Source: DP-36 sp036004365
Lineage (GTDB): Bacteria; Desulfobacterota; Binatia; UBA9968
Direction: 5' to 3'
NCBI GenBank assembly: GCA_036004365.1
Contig: DASYRN010000224.1
Location: forward strand, 1-64,000
Length of the DNA stretch: 64,000 nt
A program made the position numbers and the translations under genes. Positions 1 through 8,780 of this stretch are shown piece by piece. The notes under the pieces are model-generated. The model was not told where the DNA came from. It did not search any database and worked only from the letters and a program-made list of their open reading frames with translations. Numbering within the stretch: the first letter of the stretch is position 1; every line of letters begins with the position of its first letter.

Positions 1-1097
1 GTGTTGTGAATCGAGACGCGAGGATCTTTATAAGATTGGGAGGCGTTATATTGATGACCTATCTTAATGATGACAGGGTCAATCTCGACGGCATCGACCC
101 TCTCCGCACCATGCAATAGAGCAGCTTCAACATCGACTCCACCTCCCGATCCCACCAAGACGTCTTTTACCCCGGGCCGGATTAGGTAAGGCAAGGAATA
201 CTGCTCTCTGAGAGCCAGTGGACCGCGTGCGGAGTCCGTATACCTGAGATTGTCAATTGTTCCATTCACCATATAGAAGTCGTGGTTAACTTCAATGACA
301 AAGAAAGGGGGATCGCGCATGGTACCAATATTGCTCACACGGTCCCCAACGGGCTCTTGGCGGCCGTCAGGTAGAACTTTCTTAACCGAGATATGGTTGT
401 ACGGAGACCAGATTCCTATATCGCGAGATCCGACTAGCATGATGCATAAGCTGGTAGTAAAAAGGGTGCCCGTGAAGGCTAGACGCAGGCTTCCACGGCA
501 AAAATTTAGATACAGCACCATGATGATGATGCATCCCAAGATCGGAGAGAACCAAAAGAAAGAAAAGAGTCCGAAAAGTAGAGTTCCGGCAATGGCACCG
601 GCAAGGTCCCATGAGTAGGCCTGCAGTGGCGGCAGTCGCTGAAAATAGCCTCCTATCAAATCTCCCAACGGCACAAAGACCAAGGCATTAAAGATGAATA
701 TGGAGAGTATCGGGAGCATCGTTGTGGTCGGTGCAGCCTTGAATAAAAATCGCAGTTCATCCGGGCCTTGTTGGAAGTTGATACCTTTGATGGCGGTGAT
801 GAAAAAAACTAGCAATAGAAAGCATGGAGCAAACCATTGCTGTAGGTCCAATCGTCGGCCCGCCAGCAACAACCCACACCCCAACCCCAAGAACGAGGAA
901 AGAAGCATCAAATTGCCATAGTAAGCTACAATGCGGACGAGTGAGGGCACCCAGCGGATCAATAGTAGTTCGAGGAATAAACAGAGAAAAGACGCGAGAA
1001 AAAGCCCCAACCCAGGATGTGAAATCCAGGAGGCCGGCAAACTACAGCCCCCAGACTGATCTCTCTCTAGCGGCTTCAGAAAGAATTGAAGTAGCAC
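1..1097 (-). CDS. Spermidine synthase-like polytopic membrane protein, 3' part outside window
   Basis: An uninterrupted reading frame of about 365 codons runs off the left edge. It begins at a GTG at 1097, just after an in-frame TGA. The N-terminal two thirds is very hydrophobic, with about six to seven membrane segments, and contains a short YSWDLAGAIAG motif typical of the membrane half of fused spermidine-synthase-like proteins. After a soluble linker with a YTDSARG sequence there is a Rossmann nucleotide motif, VGSGGGVDVEAA, near residues 314-326. It is followed by DAVEIDP, as in the aminopropyltransferase/SAM methyltransferase fold. Family members bind SAM or decarboxylated SAM, but the substrate of the membrane-fused group is not established. 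It is divergent from the methyltransferase at 1229. The GTG has no clear ribosome binding site, so the true start may lie slightly downstream. The family call is fairly safe; true spermidine synthase activity is not implied. Confidence 0.72.
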   Translation of the reverse strand, partial: MLLQFFLKPLERDQSGGCSLPASWISHPGLGLFLASFLCLFLELLLIRWVPSLVRIVAYYGNLMLLSSFLGLGCGLLLAGRRLDLQQWFAPCFLLLVFFITAIKGINFQQGPDELRFLFKAAPTTTMLPILSIFIFNALVFVPLGDLIGGYFQRLPPLQAYSWDLAGAIAGTLLFGLFSFFWFSPILGCIIIMVLYLNFCRGSLRLAFTGTLFTTSLCIMLVGSRDIGIWSPYNHISVKKVLPDGRQEPVGDRVSNIGTMRDPPFFVIEVNHDFYMVNGTIDNLRYTDSARGPLALREQYSLPYLIRPGVKDVLVGSGGGVDVEAALLHGAERVDAVEIDPVIIKIGHQYNASQSYKDPRVSIHN

Positions 1098-1228
1098 TCA
1101 CTTAGCTTTTCGCGATAGCCATTCAATGATTAATCGATGGCAGAAAATTATGAGTTTATATATCCTTGATTATTCCAGTGTTCAATGAGAAAACATGCTT
1201 TGAGAAATCTGATTGAAGGCAAAAACGC

Positions 1229-1996
1229 ATGCGTCCTGATTTAATTAGAGATCTTTTTGAGAAGGAAAAAAGTTACTGGTGGCATGTGTGCAGAAGAGAA
1301 ATGGTCTCTTCACTATTGGCAGAGCAGAATCCGGGAACCCTAGGCCTTGGAGTGGACGTTGGATGTGGAACTGGATACACTGCGACAGTCTTTGAATCTA
1401 AATGGCGAATGGTGGGTGTTGACCTATCCAGTGAAGCCCTTCAGTTCTGCCGGAGCCGAGGTCTTAGACGCCTGTGCCAAGTTGATGTGGCGGGATTCTC
1501 GCTACCCTTCAAGAATGAGTCCTTCGATCTAGTGTTGGCCCTGGACGTTATCGAACACGTAGAAGATGATATTCACGCGCTGACAGAGTGTCGTCGGATT
1601 CTAAGAGCAGGAGGAACATTAGTTGTTACCGTCCCAGCGTTTATGGCGTTGTGGAGTCCTTGGGATGAGAGCTTGGGTCACAAGCGAAGATATACCCTCG
1701 CCGAACTAGTCGGTGCTTTCCGGAGAGCAGGTCTCTCTGTTAAAAAATCGACTTACATCTTCTTTCTCGTCTTTCCAATGGCAAGTCTGATCCGGCGCGC
1801 GAAATGGCTGATTCAAAAGGATCCTGCGAGTTACTCCTCAGATTTCATCCCACTCCCAAGAGTTTTGAACAGCCTTCTTCTACGTACTGGACGCCTTGAA
1901 CAATGGCTATTTTTCAAATTGAATCTCCATTTCCCTTTCGGATTATCTGTGATCTCCATCGCAATGAAAGAGTATCCTTCGACGAGCCACTCGTGA
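1229..1996 (+). CDS. Class I SAM-dependent methyltransferase (YWWH type)
   Basis: A 255-residue cytosolic methyltransferase of the type 11 family. The YWWH sequence at residues 16-19 marks a subgroup common in polysaccharide and lipid-glycan clusters. The SAM-binding glycine loop GCGTG is at 45-49, the acidic ribose-binding stretch GVDLS at 63-67, and the post-motif DVIEH at 106-110. HKRRY at 151-155 is also typical of this subgroup. The C-terminal part has a hydrophobic segment near 168-180. The acceptor cannot be read from the sequence; neighbours (two glycosyltransferases and another methyltransferase) suggest a surface glycan or polyprenyl-linked sugar. The protein reaches its normal family end around residue 247. 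The last few codons run into the remnant of a membrane glycosyltransferase on the other strand. Confidence 0.85.
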   Translation: MRPDLIRDLFEKEKSYWWHVCRREMVSSLLAEQNPGTLGLGVDVGCGTGYTATVFESKWRMVGVDLSSEALQFCRSRGLRRLCQVDVAGFSLPFKNESFDLVLALDVIEHVEDDIHALTECRRILRAGGTLVVTVPAFMALWSPWDESLGHKRRYTLAELVGAFRRAGLSVKKSTYIFFLVFPMASLIRRAKWLIQKDPASYSSDFIPLPRVLNSLLLRTGRLEQWLFFKLNLHFPFGLSVISIAMKEYPSTSHS

Positions 1997-2154
1997 TTAA
2001 TCCAGGGATGAACCGGAGCTGCATAGGAGTAGAGATCTTGTTTGAGCCTCTCGCCGCCTTGGAGGATCTCTATAGCGAAAAAGGCTCCAAAAGTCAGGGC
2101 AACCTCCGGAAAAGGATTCTCTGAAGTTTCTCCAACGTCCGGGACCGAAACTCT
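1985..2154 (-). pseudogene. Remnant of a membrane glycosyltransferase (GT39/GT87-like)
   Basis: The space between the two methyltransferase genes reads on the minus strand as an open stretch containing EILQGGERLKQDLYSYAAP followed by HPWINHEWL. This matches the first periplasmic loop of bacterial membrane glycosyltransferases, in which an Asp-Pro/Leu-Tyr-Ser-Tyr motif and a His-Glu-Trp-Leu motif follow the first membrane helix. There is no start codon: the frame is closed by a TGA upstream near 2170. The rest of the protein is missing, because the frame runs into the 3' end of the methyltransferase at 1996. I infer a deletion remnant of a larger gene left when the locus was rearranged. Confidence 0.55.
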
Positions 2155-2190
2155 CTTCTTAGTTTGCTTTCAAGACAATCGATTTGTATC

Positions 2191-2976
2191 ATGTCCTTCG
2201 AGAGCATGCCTACGAAGCTCAACGACGAACCTTCATCTTGGATAAAGCAGCAGAAGGAATACTATCAGACATTCCCCCATGCTCATTTGCAATTCCACCC
2301 GGAAAGCGTGTACGCGGAAAACATTGCGGACGAGGTCCTAAAGCACACTGGCTTGAGTGCGGGTAAAAAACTCCTGGAGGTGGGATGTGGCTCAGGACGA
2401 TTTACCTTGCACTTAATTCGTAAGGGACTGTCCCTTACGGCCCTGGATCTTTCTGCGGAGCAGCTTGATAACCTGAGACAGGCCTCTCGCCAGTTTGGGC
2501 TTAAGACGGACCCACTCGTTGTGCAGACAGGAGACCTATCCACGGCCGCCGAGCTCTTCAAGGGACAGGAATTCGATGGCATCATCGGGTTTTTTATTCT
2601 CCATCACCTGGAGGATATCCGGTCGGGCCTCCAGTCCTTGCGTCAGATACTGAGAAACGGAGGAGCGATGATCTTCATTGAGCCAAATCGGTTGAACCCT
2701 CTCTTTCTTGCGCAGCTATTCTTTTGCAAGGACATGACCTGGAGAGGAGAGAAGGGAACATTTCGACATGGAGTATCGGGCTATCGGCGTTGCTTTGAGG
2801 ACTCCGGCTATACTGAGATCGGGGTAGAAAAGTTCGGATTTTTCCCTCCACAGATCCTTGACAAATTTCCGTTAATGCTCAGGATCGAAAAGTGGCTTGA
2901 AAAGGTTCCCTTTGTGAAAATCTTCCTCCCGTTTCTGCTCATCACCGCAAAAAAGACTCTCCAGACCGGTGCATGA
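2191..2976 (+). CDS. Class I SAM-dependent methyltransferase
   Basis: A roughly 261-residue methyltransferase. The glycine loop EVGCGSG lies near residues 63-69, followed by a TALDLS acidic motif and a FDGIIGFFILHHL motif, the usual order of the methyltransferase 11/25 fold. The C-terminal third carries a hydrophobic stretch, as in enzymes acting on lipid-linked substrates. I place the start at the ATG at 2191; a TTG at 2164 would add nine residues but has no better ribosome binding site. The stop overlaps the ATG of the following GT2 gene by four bases, so the two are probably translationally coupled. Co-transcription with the GT2 and GT39-like genes suggests a glycan or glycolipid pathway. 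The acceptor is unknown. Confidence 0.85.
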   Translation: MSFESMPTKLNDEPSSWIKQQKEYYQTFPHAHLQFHPESVYAENIADEVLKHTGLSAGKKLLEVGCGSGRFTLHLIRKGLSLTALDLSAEQLDNLRQASRQFGLKTDPLVVQTGDLSTAAELFKGQEFDGIIGFFILHHLEDIRSGLQSLRQILRNGGAMIFIEPNRLNPLFLAQLFFCKDMTWRGEKGTFRHGVSGYRRCFEDSGYTEIGVEKFGFFPPQILDKFPLMLRIEKWLEKVPFVKIFLPFLLITAKKTLQTGA

Positions 2977-3719
2977 CAGCCGTCTTCAAAAAAGACGGGA
3001 TCTATCTGTCCCTGGTTATTCCCGCCTATAACGAAGAAAACCGAATTGCCGAGAGTCTGAAGCGGACCCTAGGGTTTCTTGAGGCTCAGCCTTACACTTT
3101 TGAAGTCGTCATCGTGGATGACGGCAGCCAAGATCGAACGATGGATGTTGTCAAGGAACAATTCGGCCGAAACTCTCAAGTCGAGATCGAACACCAAGCT
3201 CGCAACCTTGGAAAAGGTGAAGCCGTCAAACGTGGCATGCTCCGTGGCAACGGGAAATATCTTTTTTTTTCCGACGCAGATCTTTCTGTACCCATTGAAA
3301 CGTTATCCCTGTTTCTCTCGAACTTGGAGGCGGGCTTCGACATAACTATCGCCTCTCGCAAAGGGATGGGTGCGCTGATCGAGGTCCATCAGCCGATCTA
3401 CCGGGAATTTATGGGGAAAGTTTTCACGGAGCTTTCGACTCGGATTCTAGGTCTCCCCGTCTCCGATTTTACCTGCGGTTTCAAGGGATTCCGGAGAGAG
3501 GTCGCTAAAGATCTTTTTTCTCGCCAGCGACTTAAAGACTGGAGCTTCGACGCCGAGATACTCTATCTGGCGAGCCTTAAGGGTTACCGAGTACGAGAGA
3601 TCCCCGTCGTATGGAGAGATGATAGGGCAACGAAGGTCCGGCTTTGGAGGGATGTCATTACTTCCTTCCTCGGACTGCTGAAAATCCGACTCAACGACTG
3701 TTTAAGAAGATACAGGTGA
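2973..3719 (+). CDS. Glycosyltransferase family 2, dolichyl/polyprenyl-phosphate sugar synthase type
   Basis: A 248-residue GT-A fold enzyme resembling polyprenyl-phosphate glucose or mannose synthases (ALG5/DPM type). The N-terminal VIPAYNEE is at residues 15-22, the nucleotide-binding VDDGSQD at about 48-54, and the metal-binding SDADLS at 100-105. The later DFTCGFKGF and WSFDAEILYLA sequences are diagnostic of this subgroup. No C-terminal membrane helices are present, so it would act at the cytoplasmic membrane surface, transferring sugar from a nucleotide donor to a polyprenyl phosphate. The product would feed a GT39-type enzyme, and such an enzyme is encoded immediately downstream, overlapping this stop codon. 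The sugar is not predictable. Confidence 0.88.
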   Translation: MTAVFKKDGIYLSLVIPAYNEENRIAESLKRTLGFLEAQPYTFEVVIVDDGSQDRTMDVVKEQFGRNSQVEIEHQARNLGKGEAVKRGMLRGNGKYLFFSDADLSVPIETLSLFLSNLEAGFDITIASRKGMGALIEVHQPIYREFMGKVFTELSTRILGLPVSDFTCGFKGFRREVAKDLFSRQRLKDWSFDAEILYLASLKGYRVREIPVVWRDDRATKVRLWRDVITSFLGLLKIRLNDCLRRYR

Positions 3720-5341
3720 GTCATCCTATTTACAGGCAGAAACCCTTAGGCACGTGGATGATTCCCATAGGACTCTTTCTGGGGGCTTTCGTCCTCGTCG
3801 CCCTAACCACCTCCGATTACGGAGTGGCCTGGGACGAGCCACCCTACTTCCATGCCTCGGATCTGCACATCCAGTGGATCGCTGATTTTTCTACCGACCT
3901 TGTTCACGGGCGGATCGGGAAAAGCCTCGAAGATGTACATATTAAGGCGGCGTGGCATGGGGATCCTTACTATGTCCCGCATCCCCCGCTATCTCGTATC
4001 ATCTCTGGAATTACAAAAAAGTTTTTTGCGCCGGTCCTTGACAAATTTGTCTCTTACCGGCTTGGACCTGCGCTGTTCTTCGCGCTGCTCGTGACCGTCA
4101 TGTACCTTTGGATGACGGAATTGTTTGATAGATGGACAGGGCTCTTTTCTGCCTTGGCTCTGCTACTAACTCCGAACCTATTCGGCTTTGCTCATCTTGC
4201 CGTGACCGACATGCCTTTAGCTGCTATGTGGTTTTTAACCGTCTACTGCTTCTGGAAGGGCTTAAAGGAATGGAGGTGGAGCTTTGTCCTAGGCATCGTC
4301 TGGGGACTTGCCCTCTCCACTAAGTTTCCGGCCCTCCTGATTCCTACTCCGCTGCTCTTCTGGGCGCACCTCTATCGCCGTCAGTCCTACGCCAATAATC
4401 TGTTTTCTATGATCTTCCTCAGTCCGCTCGTGATGATCGCCACACAGCCTTACCTGTGGCATCAAACCTCTCTTCGGATCTTGGAGTTTCTCTATGAAGG
4501 CTTAAGTCGAGCTTATCGACCTGACGCCAACTTGTCCGTTTTTTTCCACAACCGGCTTTATTTCACATATGATCTCCCTTGGTATTACCCTTTTTTTATC
4601 CTAGCCGTTACGACTCCCGAATCGATCCTTCTGCTGGCGCTAGTCGCCGCTTTGTCCGTCGGAAGGTTTAAGACCCAACGCGATGTGACCATTCTGTTCT
4701 TATTGAATGCCTTGTTTATACCCTTCCTGGGAATCCTGCCAGGGGCTGTCCTGCATGACGGTGTTCGGCAGCTTCTGTCAGCACTGCCTTTCATAGCAGG
4801 ATTAGCGGGTGCTGGTTTTTTTGTGTTGGTGCGATCTGTAAAGGAGAGAGTCGAGAAAATGGTGTCGTTGGGGAAAATTAAGAATCTTCAGCCAAAGGTC
4901 ACTCTGGCTGCGTTTGTTCTCTTATTGTTCCCGCCCGCCTGGGATCTTTTTCTCTATCATCCGTATGAGTTGAGCTATTATAGCCGTCTGGTCGGCGGCC
5001 TGCGCGGGGCTTACCAACGAGGGCTTGAAGTTACCTATTTCATGGAGGTTTTCACGCCCGACTTCCTCAATTTTCTCAACGAAAAGCTCCCTCCCAACGC
5101 GGCCATCAATGCCTCGGTCGCAAATTTCATGCTCGCCTATTATCAGAAGGAAAATCGCTTGCGGCCAGATCTTAAGATCGCGGGCAATAACGATCGCTTT
5201 GACTATTACATCTTGATGACCCGCCGCAGCGTATGGTCCAGGAAAGAGTTGATGCTTTTCAGGACCCATTCGCCCTTGGCTGCAATCCGGGTTGGTGATG
5301 TCCCTTTGGTTTCGGTCTACAAGATAGGAAAGTTAGACTGA
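3716..5341 (+). CDS. GT39-like membrane glycosyltransferase (ArnT/PMT type)
   Basis: A multi-pass membrane protein of about 541 residues. The first loop contains the acidic DYGVAWDE motif, and a HPPLSRI motif follows, as in dolichyl-phosphate-mannose:protein mannosyltransferase and ArnT-like enzymes. A LAVTDMPLAA motif in a later helix is also typical. About ten hydrophobic segments precede a soluble C-terminal domain. These enzymes take sugar from a polyprenyl-phosphate donor on the outer face of the inner membrane. The GT2 gene just upstream probably makes that donor. I use the GTG at 3716, which overlaps the TGA of the GT2 gene; an ATG at 3758 is also possible. A reading from 3644 would overlap the GT2 gene far too much. 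Confidence 0.8.
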   Translation: MSHPIYRQKPLGTWMIPIGLFLGAFVLVALTTSDYGVAWDEPPYFHASDLHIQWIADFSTDLVHGRIGKSLEDVHIKAAWHGDPYYVPHPPLSRIISGITKKFFAPVLDKFVSYRLGPALFFALLVTVMYLWMTELFDRWTGLFSALALLLTPNLFGFAHLAVTDMPLAAMWFLTVYCFWKGLKEWRWSFVLGIVWGLALSTKFPALLIPTPLLFWAHLYRRQSYANNLFSMIFLSPLVMIATQPYLWHQTSLRILEFLYEGLSRAYRPDANLSVFFHNRLYFTYDLPWYYPFFILAVTTPESILLLALVAALSVGRFKTQRDVTILFLLNALFIPFLGILPGAVLHDGVRQLLSALPFIAGLAGAGFFVLVRSVKERVEKMVSLGKIKNLQPKVTLAAFVLLLFPPAWDLFLYHPYELSYYSRLVGGLRGAYQRGLEVTYFMEVFTPDFLNFLNEKLPPNAAINASVANFMLAYYQKENRLRPDLKIAGNNDRFDYYILMTRRSVWSRKELMLFRTHSPLAAIRVGDVPLVSVYKIGKLD

Positions 5342-5421
5342 CGCAAAAGATGCAGGACGAAAGCGGCTTTCTCAGCCGGCCAACGCGATCTCGCTAGAAA
5401 AGCGCAAAATAATCCCGCACG

Positions 5422-5796
5422 TCAGGGGCATGGCCCACCAGCTACCTGTCCGTTGATAAACGACCAACTGACACCCGAGCAACTGGCATGGGTCGCTGTC
5501 AAAGTGAATATATTACCTGAAACCGCAGCAGTTATTGTGATCGGGGCACTCCGATTGTATCCCGGGGGCGTGCCGCTGCTGAGAGGGCCGTTTACGTATG
5601 CCTGCCTATCTGCAAAATAAGACTCCTGAGCGGCTGCCGCATTCCGGAGGTCTTCTTTGATCTGAGCTTCGAGACCCGTTTTGCGATAGACGATAAACTG
5701 AGGTATGGCAATCGCAGCCAGGAGAGCGACAATGGCCACTACCATCAACAATTCGATAAGTGAGAAGCCTGCAGGTTTCCCTACAAGTTTGCCCAT
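5422..5796 (-). CDS. Type IV pilin-like protein
   Basis: A 124-residue prepilin. After a short basic leader comes the processing site G/FSLIEL, with Glu at position 5 of the mature protein, then one hydrophobic helix ending in IPQF. The processed N terminus would be N-methylated by PilD and inserted in the inner membrane before assembly. The body is short and ends with two Cys residues (one near 110 and one in the final GGPCP), which could form the C-terminal disulfide loop of pilins. It closely resembles the pilin at 8336 in layout and ending. It follows the YfhO-like gene by 38 bases, so it may be read from that transcript. It could be a minor or alternative pilin. Confidence 0.88.
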   Translation of the reverse strand: MGKLVGKPAGFSLIELLMVVAIVALLAAIAIPQFIVYRKTGLEAQIKEDLRNAAAAQESYFADRQAYVNGPLSSGTPPGYNRSAPITITAAVSGNIFTLTATHASCSGVSWSFINGQVAGGPCP

Positions 5797-5834
5797 GTTT
5801 TAATTCCTGGTGCCGTTCCGTACCGAACTGTCTC

Positions 5835-8255
5835 TTAGGCAAATCGACGCCCTGATTGCCCAAAATATTTTCGTTTAATTATGAAAACGAGAAGACCGAA
5901 GAACGTAACTAGTGTCCCAGCCAGTCCGATTTTGAAGGAAACCGGCTCATAACGAAACTCTACCAGGTGATCACCCTGGGATAGGGCTACAGCGCGGAAG
6001 AACAAATTCGCTCGAAGGATTTCCTGTTCCTCTCCATCCACGTAAACTCTCCAGCCAGGATAAAAGGAGTCTGTTAGAACCAAAATTCCCTCATTATCAA
6101 GAGAGGCTCGTATGACTACATGCTGATTTGCATACTCGCTGATGCTAACTTCACTTCTTAAATCCTTAGCAGGAGGACGAGAGACGGGCTTTTCGAGAAT
6201 TATCTCCTTTAAAGGATCAAAACCGGGGCTAGACATCCGCTGCAAGACCTTCATCGGGTTTTTCTCGACGGAAGTATTCGGAACGACATACACACGCGGG
6301 ACTACGCGATCAATTCGGTAAAGCCATGAGGGGTATTGGGGAAAATGACGAACTAGAGTGATCCCCAGCCCCGGCAGAGGGCGAAAACTGATCAAGTGCT
6401 TGACATTCAAGGTCCCGAGCAAACGGAATCTTGTCTCCGGGTCAGCACGGTCGGCAAAGAGCAAAAACGAGACATAAGGCCGCCTTGAAAGAGCATCAAT
6501 CTCTTGAAAATAGTCGAATCCGTGAATCACCCCCGAGTTCGGCAAGAGGTTGCTAAATACTAGCGAAATGGCTCCTTCAAATGAAGGCAAAGCCAAGACC
6601 GAATACTCGAATGGATGTAGAGTCTCGCCTGCAGGATAATAGAAAACCCGGCTTGGATCATTTTCGAGGTGGGAAATGACCCTCGGACCCTCATAAATGA
6701 ACCCCGGGTCCAATAGATACTGGTAATCTCGATGTGCCCTCTCGAGATCAATAAACACTACTGCAACCAATAGCGACCGAAGCAGAATTGACCGTCCCCT
6801 CCTCTTTTTGACAGCGAACAGCAACAGAGCAATCCCGAGTGTCAAAAGGACCTGCCGCTCTATGGAAACAAGAAGGGCGGCGGCTGACTTGATTGTCGGA
6901 TGAGAGAGCAGCGCCGAATTCGTTCTCAGGTGAATGAATTGCGATACCAGGTCCGTCCGCTCACGCAGAACAATATAAAGAAGCACGAAAACCAGAGGAA
7001 TTGACAAGAGAGCCACGCTGGCGCGTCTCTGTTGGTGCGCCTCAGCCTCGAAGAAAGCAAAGAGACCTCTCAACGAAATGAACCAGAGAATCCCATAGAT
7101 CAAAAATAAAAATTTCTCGGGAAACCGGACCAGACCTAGAAGAGGAAAGGAACGAAGGAGAAAGGGATAAATGGGGGTGTAGGCTCCAAAGGCAAGGACC
7201 AGCGTCGATACCACCAGCGCTAACGTGATGGTCCTTTCCTTGGTTGAGCTGTATAAAGCCCAGAAACAGACACCAAATAGCGAAAGGGCCCCCAAATAGT
7301 AGCTTATAAAAAAAGATGCGCGGCTGGAAAGGAAAAGACGCATCCCACGAGAGACTGTTGTGTCTATTTCCTTATCCAAGAAAAAGAAATTCAAAAGATC
7401 GGCCGGGTTTAGAGACCAATCCATAGCCTCAGAATACGGAATGGCTTGAGTTCTTCTCGAGTGCAAAAATAACTCTATGGTCGGTGCTATCTGCACCATC
7501 GCCAGAGCGAGAACCAGCGCGTTCCCGCCAAGCAACACGAGTGCGATTTTTTTCCATGATCCTAATTCGGGGCTCCTGGCTTTTGCCATCAGAATACCGA
7601 GAACGATGAGCGCCATGCTCATGATATACAGCTCTGGAGAACCCGCCAGAAACTGCAGCAGCAACACCAGTGTGAAGCCAAGGAAATCACGCCAGCGACA
7701 TGAGTAAAGGTACCTTTCCGCGAAAAGTGCGAGCCACGGAAGCCACACGGCCGTTTGAAAGTGATTGAGGAGGTTGGTGAGAGAGACGACGATGCCGCCA
7801 AAAGTGAAAAGGACTGCTCCTGCCATGGAAAGATAGGAGGGGTAACCCCAATGGCGACAAAGGAGATAACTCCCGGTTGCAGCGGTAAGGTAGTGAAATA
7901 AAAAGATGAACGAAATAGCAGGGAAAAAAGGCATCACGAGAAAGACAAGATGGATGGGATAAAATGTAGCGGATTGAAAATCGGCAAGCAGCGGAAAGCC
8001 GGCGGCCATATGGCGATCCCATAAAGGTAGTTCTCCAGCTCTGAGACTTTCCGCCAGAGACCACCGTATCGGATAGAAGTAGGGACCCAGATCGCGAAAC
8101 AAAGGGACCTTTCCTTCCCATACGAGCTCATAGGCAAACCAGAGAACCATAGCCCCCAATAGAACGAGCGGGAAAAAGTCGCGGTAGACGCCTGATTTAT
8201 CTTTTCTACGGGTCATGAGTCTAGCGCTAGATTTATTCGAACGTCTATGCCTCAC
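5835..8255 (-). CDS. YfhO-family multi-pass membrane protein
   Basis: An 806-residue membrane protein with roughly a dozen hydrophobic segments. A first periplasmic loop carries DLGPYFYP and RAGELPLWD, as in bacterial YfhO proteins, where the equivalent loop has the catalytic-looking acidic residues of GT-C glycosyltransferases. The C-terminal 250 residues form a soluble domain ending with LVEFRYEP, followed by one more helix, again typical of YfhO. In Gram-positives YfhO is linked to glycosylation of teichoic acids. Here a role in decorating pilin or surface glycan is inferred only from location between two pilin genes. The GTG at 8255 directly follows a terminator; an ATG at 8216 (767 bases into neither motif) is an alternative start. 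A 12-bp palindrome lies at 8220-8231 between the two candidates. Confidence 0.8.
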   Translation of the reverse strand: MRHRRSNKSSARLMTRRKDKSGVYRDFFPLVLLGAMVLWFAYELVWEGKVPLFRDLGPYFYPIRWSLAESLRAGELPLWDRHMAAGFPLLADFQSATFYPIHLVFLVMPFFPAISFIFLFHYLTAATGSYLLCRHWGYPSYLSMAGAVLFTFGGIVVSLTNLLNHFQTAVWLPWLALFAERYLYSCRWRDFLGFTLVLLLQFLAGSPELYIMSMALIVLGILMAKARSPELGSWKKIALVLLGGNALVLALAMVQIAPTIELFLHSRRTQAIPYSEAMDWSLNPADLLNFFFLDKEIDTTVSRGMRLFLSSRASFFISYYLGALSLFGVCFWALYSSTKERTITLALVVSTLVLAFGAYTPIYPFLLRSFPLLGLVRFPEKFLFLIYGILWFISLRGLFAFFEAEAHQQRRASVALLSIPLVFVLLYIVLRERTDLVSQFIHLRTNSALLSHPTIKSAAALLVSIERQVLLTLGIALLLFAVKKRRGRSILLRSLLVAVVFIDLERAHRDYQYLLDPGFIYEGPRVISHLENDPSRVFYYPAGETLHPFEYSVLALPSFEGAISLVFSNLLPNSGVIHGFDYFQEIDALSRRPYVSFLLFADRADPETRFRLLGTLNVKHLISFRPLPGLGITLVRHFPQYPSWLYRIDRVVPRVYVVPNTSVEKNPMKVLQRMSSPGFDPLKEIILEKPVSRPPAKDLRSEVSISEYANQHVVIRASLDNEGILVLTDSFYPGWRVYVDGEEQEILRANLFFRAVALSQGDHLVEFRYEPVSFKIGLAGTLVTFFGLLVFIIKRKYFGQSGRRFA

Positions 8256-8261
8256 AAAGCG

Positions 8262-8308
8262 AGAAAAAAAGAAAAGGGGAGGGAACTTCGCGATCCCCCC
8301 CCTTTCTT
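8262..8308 (-). terminator. Intrinsic terminator of the pilin gene
   Basis: Read on the minus strand, a GC-rich stem of G-run against C-run pairs, flanked by A/T pairs, is followed by TTTTCTTTTTTT. It lies 27 bases after the stop of the pilin at 8336 and just before the YfhO-like gene. It should end most pilin transcripts there and make the downstream genes weakly or separately expressed. Confidence 0.8.
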
Positions 8309-8335
8309 TGCTTAGCTACCGGTAACGCTCAGAAG

Positions 8336-8734
8336 CTAATCACAAGGGCCGCCGGTAATTTGCCCGGTCGTGCTTGTGAATGTCCAAGTGTCGCCACCAG
8401 TACATAGCGCATGTGTAGCAGTTATATAGAACGTGCCGGTACCCACGGCAGCACCCACCGTTACTTGGTTGCTCTTGTTAAACCCTTCCGGGGTACCACT
8501 CGTAAGCGCGCCGGGCTTGTAAACGAAAGCCTGTGTAAAGTAAGCTTCCTCTGCCGTAGCAGCATTCCTAAGGTCGGATTTGACCTGTGCTTCGTATCCT
8601 CTCCTTCTGTAGGCCGCAAACTGCGGGATAGCGATAGCAGCAAGAATACCGATGATCGCTACAACCACCAACAGCTCGATGAGAGTAAAACCCCCTTCGC
8701 CTTTCAACCGTAATCTGTTCATACCTTTCTTCAC
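8336..8734 (-). CDS. pilA: Major type IV pilin candidate (PilA-like)
   Basis: A 132-residue prepilin with leader MKKGMNRLRLKGEGG and processing site G/FTLIEL. Glu5 is present and the hydrophobic helix ends in IPQF, the classic type IVa N terminus. The body is only about 75 residues, similar in size to short deltaproteobacterial pilins. It ends with two Cys residues around a GGxTWTF segment, a possible disulfide loop. A strong AAGGAGG ribosome binding site precedes the ATG. A sigma-54 promoter lies about 50 bases upstream and an intrinsic terminator follows, so it is a highly regulated single-gene unit. The pilus motor PilB, platform PilC and a PilR-like activator are encoded just upstream. 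PilD, PilT, PilM-Q are not in the window. Confidence 0.9.
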   Translation of the reverse strand: MKKGMNRLRLKGEGGFTLIELLVVVAIIGILAAIAIPQFAAYRRRGYEAQVKSDLRNAATAEEAYFTQAFVYKPGALTSGTPEGFNKSNQVTVGAAVGTGTFYITATHALCTGGDTWTFTSTTGQITGGPCD

Positions 8735-8780
8735 CTCCTTAGTCTTTCTTTATCAAGTCGTCGCAGACAACTTGCTGATC

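Noticed and set aside
1090..1106. TAGCACTC sequence resembling half of a CIRCE element
   Set aside because: No inverted partner GAGTGCTA lies at the right distance and the site is inside/at the start of a membrane protein gene, not a chaperone gene.
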